Assembly (NCBI GenBank): GCA_023053545.1
Contig: JAKZAN010000002.1
Coordinates: 9,482,790-9,546,789 of the forward strand
Direction of reading: 5' to 3'
DNA: 64,000 bases
DNA from: Lepidurus packardi
Taxonomy: Eukaryota; Arthropoda; Branchiopoda; Notostraca; Triopsidae
Part shown: piece by piece, positions 60,687-64,000 of the stretch
Layout: each line of letters opens with the position of its first letter
How positions within the stretch are numbered: the stretch's first letter is position 1
The notes under the pieces: model-generated
The model's input: only the letters and a program-made list of their open reading frames with translations
Told to the model about the DNA's origin: nothing
Database searches by the model: none
Translations under genes and position numbers: made by a program

Positions 60687-63600
60687 CTGTGCGTAGAAAA
60701 AATCAAGACAAAAAAATGAAAGCACCCAAATTATAAGAGCAGGCTCTCAAAAATTCCCCATAGTCAAGCAACATTCTATCTCTTCCTCTCTCGTCTCTTT
60801 TGTAATCCTAAAACAGCCATCAATCAGAATCCTCTTGCATCTTTTCGTTTTGCACCAGTACAAACAGAACTTTCAAACGATACATTACGTGCCATGTATG
60901 ACTAACAAGCATTAACTTTCAGAGGGGAAAAAACTAACAAAAAACTGGGCCATTCTCTTTTAAACTGAATTTCTTTACGCTGAAATTTAATCAGCTCAAT
61001 TCAAGCCTCTTGGAAGAAAAACACAAAAAGTAAGCGAAAGTTTTGAAATCCCCTCTCGTCCTAGGGACGGGGGTGGAGGGAGGTACAACAAACGATCAAG
61101 TAATCCGCTTACACACAAGTATATCCCATCTGAAAGTAGAACAGCTGATGTAGCATAGGATATTACCCTCTCTGTCTTCGTTTTATGTCATTTGCTTCAA
61201 TTTCCTTCGCGATTCTCCATCCCGGGGATTGTTTCTTTTTTCCTTTATTATTTGGACCTTCCAAACATCTCACCACACACCCAAGGATCATAAAAAGATA
61301 AATCTGTCCAATTCCCTTGCCCCCCCCCCCCCCCCCCCCCCCTGTCAGCTTCTTTTCTTCATTTAGAAAAAATCCTGCAAACTCGGTCCAAATTTTAAAC
61401 CACTTTCCTATAATCTCTATGAAGCAAACAACCTAGAATTCCCCCAATTTAGAGCTTATCCCCAGAGAAAGTGGAGATTAATAGCACAAAAATCCATCTT
61501 TTATCAACGGAAATCAATGCCACTGAAAAACGCGACGTCATGGCCACTTTGGTCAACGTTTCTGTGTACCGAGTCGAAAAAAAAAATCCAAAATAAGAAT
61601 TTTCCCAAACTTTGCGGATTCGCTGTTCAAGCTTAGACGGTTTCTTGGACGAGAACGTTTTTTTTATTTATTTGCATTTCATCTTTATGTCTTATTTGGA
61701 GTTGTACTTGATAAAAGACTCACACTCTCTCAACTATAAGCCAAGCATGGCCGCGGTATCCCAGACAACACATCACAAGAAACAACACGAAGAATTCCAA
61801 TGGAAATTGTAAATGATCTCACAACCCCCCCGAAGGGGAAAGGGAGATGGGCGCTTCTCAATCCACTGCTTGTTTCCGGGGTTCCTTGAGAAAACATAAG
61901 ACAAGGGAAAGGACTCTAGCACATTTCTTCCTCCAACTTGCCCATCCTATAGATCACACGCTATAAAAGAACAGCATGTTCTTAACTGAATAAATAACCT
62001 CGTTTGATCATACTTCTCTCTTCCTAATAATTCGATCCTACTTTTATCTCTACCAGTTTTTATAGAAGCAAACATCTATTAACATTTTTGCTTTTGTTCA
62101 TTGTACTCGATACGAAAACACCTTTGTATCGCAATTGATAGGATAGGGTCGTAGTTGTAAGGCTATGTATTGTATGTATTGTGGAGAGTACTATCTTTCT
62201 CTCTCGCACACTCTTATGGATGTCGCTTCTTGGCATCATCCGCAAATCAATAGTCAAGCTTCTACCCTTATAAACCTTCCTCAGCTTCTCCTTTCTGGCT
62301 CAAATCGCACGCGATTCATGCGTTTGAGAGTCCTAAAGCTCTCCACAATTCATTATCCCTCTTACAACGCCCAAACAACACCTTCTCTGCATTTCAAGTC
62401 AGGGACGATACACGTCTCAGCTTGGCACTTGCTACCTACCGGATGGGAGTCACGTTGCTGCGTTTCAGGAATACAAGCTTAGCTTCCAAGAACAAGCTAT
62501 TTGTTCCAAGCTTTTCACGTTTCCTCATTCTGGGTTTTCCTTCTACCTCTAAAATTTCAAGCGTATTGCCGAAAATCCCCGCAAAAACACTTCCGACAGG
62601 CGATAGGTGATACAGCGCGTCCGAAAACTTAGGTAGGAAGGAATCCATCCTCATTCTGTTGGAAAACCCTTTACGGATAAGGAAAGGTAATCCTCAAACT
62701 CTTCCCCAACTTGGACACTTGCTACCAACGAGAAAAGCAAACTCGCTTGGAAAAGTTTCCAACCACGAAAAGTCTACAGCACACAAAACTATTCTGTAAA
62801 CGTAAACTCGAATGACAAGAATCATTCCAGTGTGTTGTACATTGGAGCAACTCTTAAAAGTACGATTTTACAAAATTTTTCTACCCGTTTACAATAACAC
62901 GAGTTTATTTGTTAAGTATTCTTAATTATTGTTTTATTGTATAGTATAATGTATGAATTTTTTTAGTGTTAACTTCCTAGTTTTACTGTTTTGTTTTTAA
63001 TTTTTTCACACTAGTAAGGTCTGGAAATCTGCAACAAATGTCTGTAAAGCTTTGTTCAGATTTTAATCAGAATCGTTTACAGTACTGAAATTTCAGTTTT
63101 ACAGATTTCAACACTAATTTACCAGCTAAATTAGGTTTCTAGACTGTAATTTGATTGTATGCAAATGCATTTTGTCACACGATATTGTCACTTTTGTTAC
63201 TATTTCTTATTACTCTCTATTTTATTACAATTTGTTTAGGTTTACTATTATTTGTTTTTCATCTTGTTACTCGTCAACAAGTAACAAAGTGAAAAACGGT
63301 GAAATTGTTTGATTAAATTTGATCACATAATTCCACTGTGTAGTGTTTAGTAAAGCTTGTTATGAAATAAAACATGCCAATTTAAAAACTGCCAAATACC
63401 TTCCATCCGAATCCCCATGAGTTAAACGGAAGACAAAAAGTTTTGTAAGTGTGGATTAAAAATGTAAGATATTAAGACATTATTCAGTTTACCAAGATTT
63501 GCTCAACGCATTTCTTATGGAGTAGCTTCTATTATGCTTCGAAATGACGGCATTTTCTATCATCCCTGAATACGGAAAATCTTATTTCATCTGACATCTG

Positions 63601-64000
63601 CGCTATTATTAAACACGAACAAGACGGAATTCGGATGTTAAACCTTCCTATTCCGGCTCGCTTCATGCCTTTCATAAAAATTCAATTCTTCCCTCAAATA
63701 AAACTTTCTTCTTAGAATAAAACAGGCCGACACGAGACTACGTGAATTGCTGTTAAAGTTAAAGGAAAGGAAACCTTTCACTACACGTTTAAAAATCACT
63801 CTTGCTTCAATCTGTGATTCGTATCTGCATGCAGTTTGAGACACTTATATCTCTGTCGCTAACACCACGAAGGTCCCGATTTTTGTCTTGTCTGTTTCTT
63901 TTCACTTTTTTTTTTCTTATCTTTCTATTTTCTCTGGCCTTTTTCTTCCTCCTTGGATTGATACCATTTACTTTCCCGGGGCCCAAGTTGGCAGTTGGCG
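60687..64000 (-). other. dlg intron upstream of the L27-end exon
   Basis: This is AT-rich sequence to the right edge. The first half of the L27 domain and the start codon should lie upstream on the minus strand, and I did not find them here. Frames of up to 105 codons show no domain. The only notable structure is the poly-C tract at 61320. Confidence 0.45.
61320..61342 (+). repeat. Poly-C tract (23 C)
   Basis: An uninterrupted run of 23 C in the dlg intron, the longest homopolymer in the window. The exact count may be limited by sequencing. Confidence 0.85.

Overview
The window is nuclear DNA of an arthropod, most likely a crustacean. The evidence is a laccase with the arthropod-type Cys-rich amino terminus, many very short GT-AG introns (about 46-80 bp) in the compact genes, and short interstitial TTAGG runs of the arthropod telomere type. 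A cladoceran such as Daphnia would fit, but that species-level guess is inference. There are no operons, CRISPR arrays or rRNA genes. The few tRNA-like sequences look like SINE copies, not working tRNA genes.

Positions 1-23 kb form a gene-dense block of five genes whose exons I could join in frame. These are a secreted laccase-type multicopper oxidase (+, 3529-7011), importin-5 (+, 7352-11856), mitochondrial elongation factor G1 (-, 12168-15057), the autophagy receptor p62/sequestosome-1/Ref(2)P (-, 16492-18379), and a probable secreted protein with two beta-sandwich-like Cys modules that I cannot name (+, 20448-21651). Laccase and importin-5 run head to tail about 340 bp apart. Importin-5 and EF-G1 converge with only 311 bp between stop codons. 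p62 and the secreted gene diverge from a 2.1 kb spacer.

Positions 23-64 kb are almost entirely one gene on the minus strand: discs large (dlg/DLG1), a MAGUK scaffold of cell junctions and synapses. The exons in the window encode the end of the L27 region, a linker, PDZ1, PDZ2, PDZ3, SH3, HOOK and guanylate-kinase-like domains, all in frame. Its start lies beyond the right edge. Besides the L27-type amino terminus, two further ATG-initiated exons, at 49771 and 37289, end in phase-0 splice donors compatible with the downstream exons. Both carry Cys clusters, one of them beside a basic stretch, so they are candidate alternative membrane-anchored amino termini. A 39-nt in-frame microexon sits just before PDZ1.

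The large dlg introns hold most of the unexplained structure. This includes a decayed pogo/Tigger-like DNA transposon (48206-48975), a foldback element with nested inverted repeats and TTAGG runs (54406-54846), two diverged tandem-repeat arrays (35381-35980 and 43100-43880), a 341-bp tandem duplication (58016-58697), an orphan coding-like segment (45447-45707), tRNA-like elements, and long poly-C and poly-G tracts. I saw no clear multi-gene novel system. The most interesting signals are the alternative dlg amino termini, a decapeptide repeat tail on the laccase, a GC-AG intron in EF-G1, and a competing splice acceptor that would remove the p62 UBA domain.
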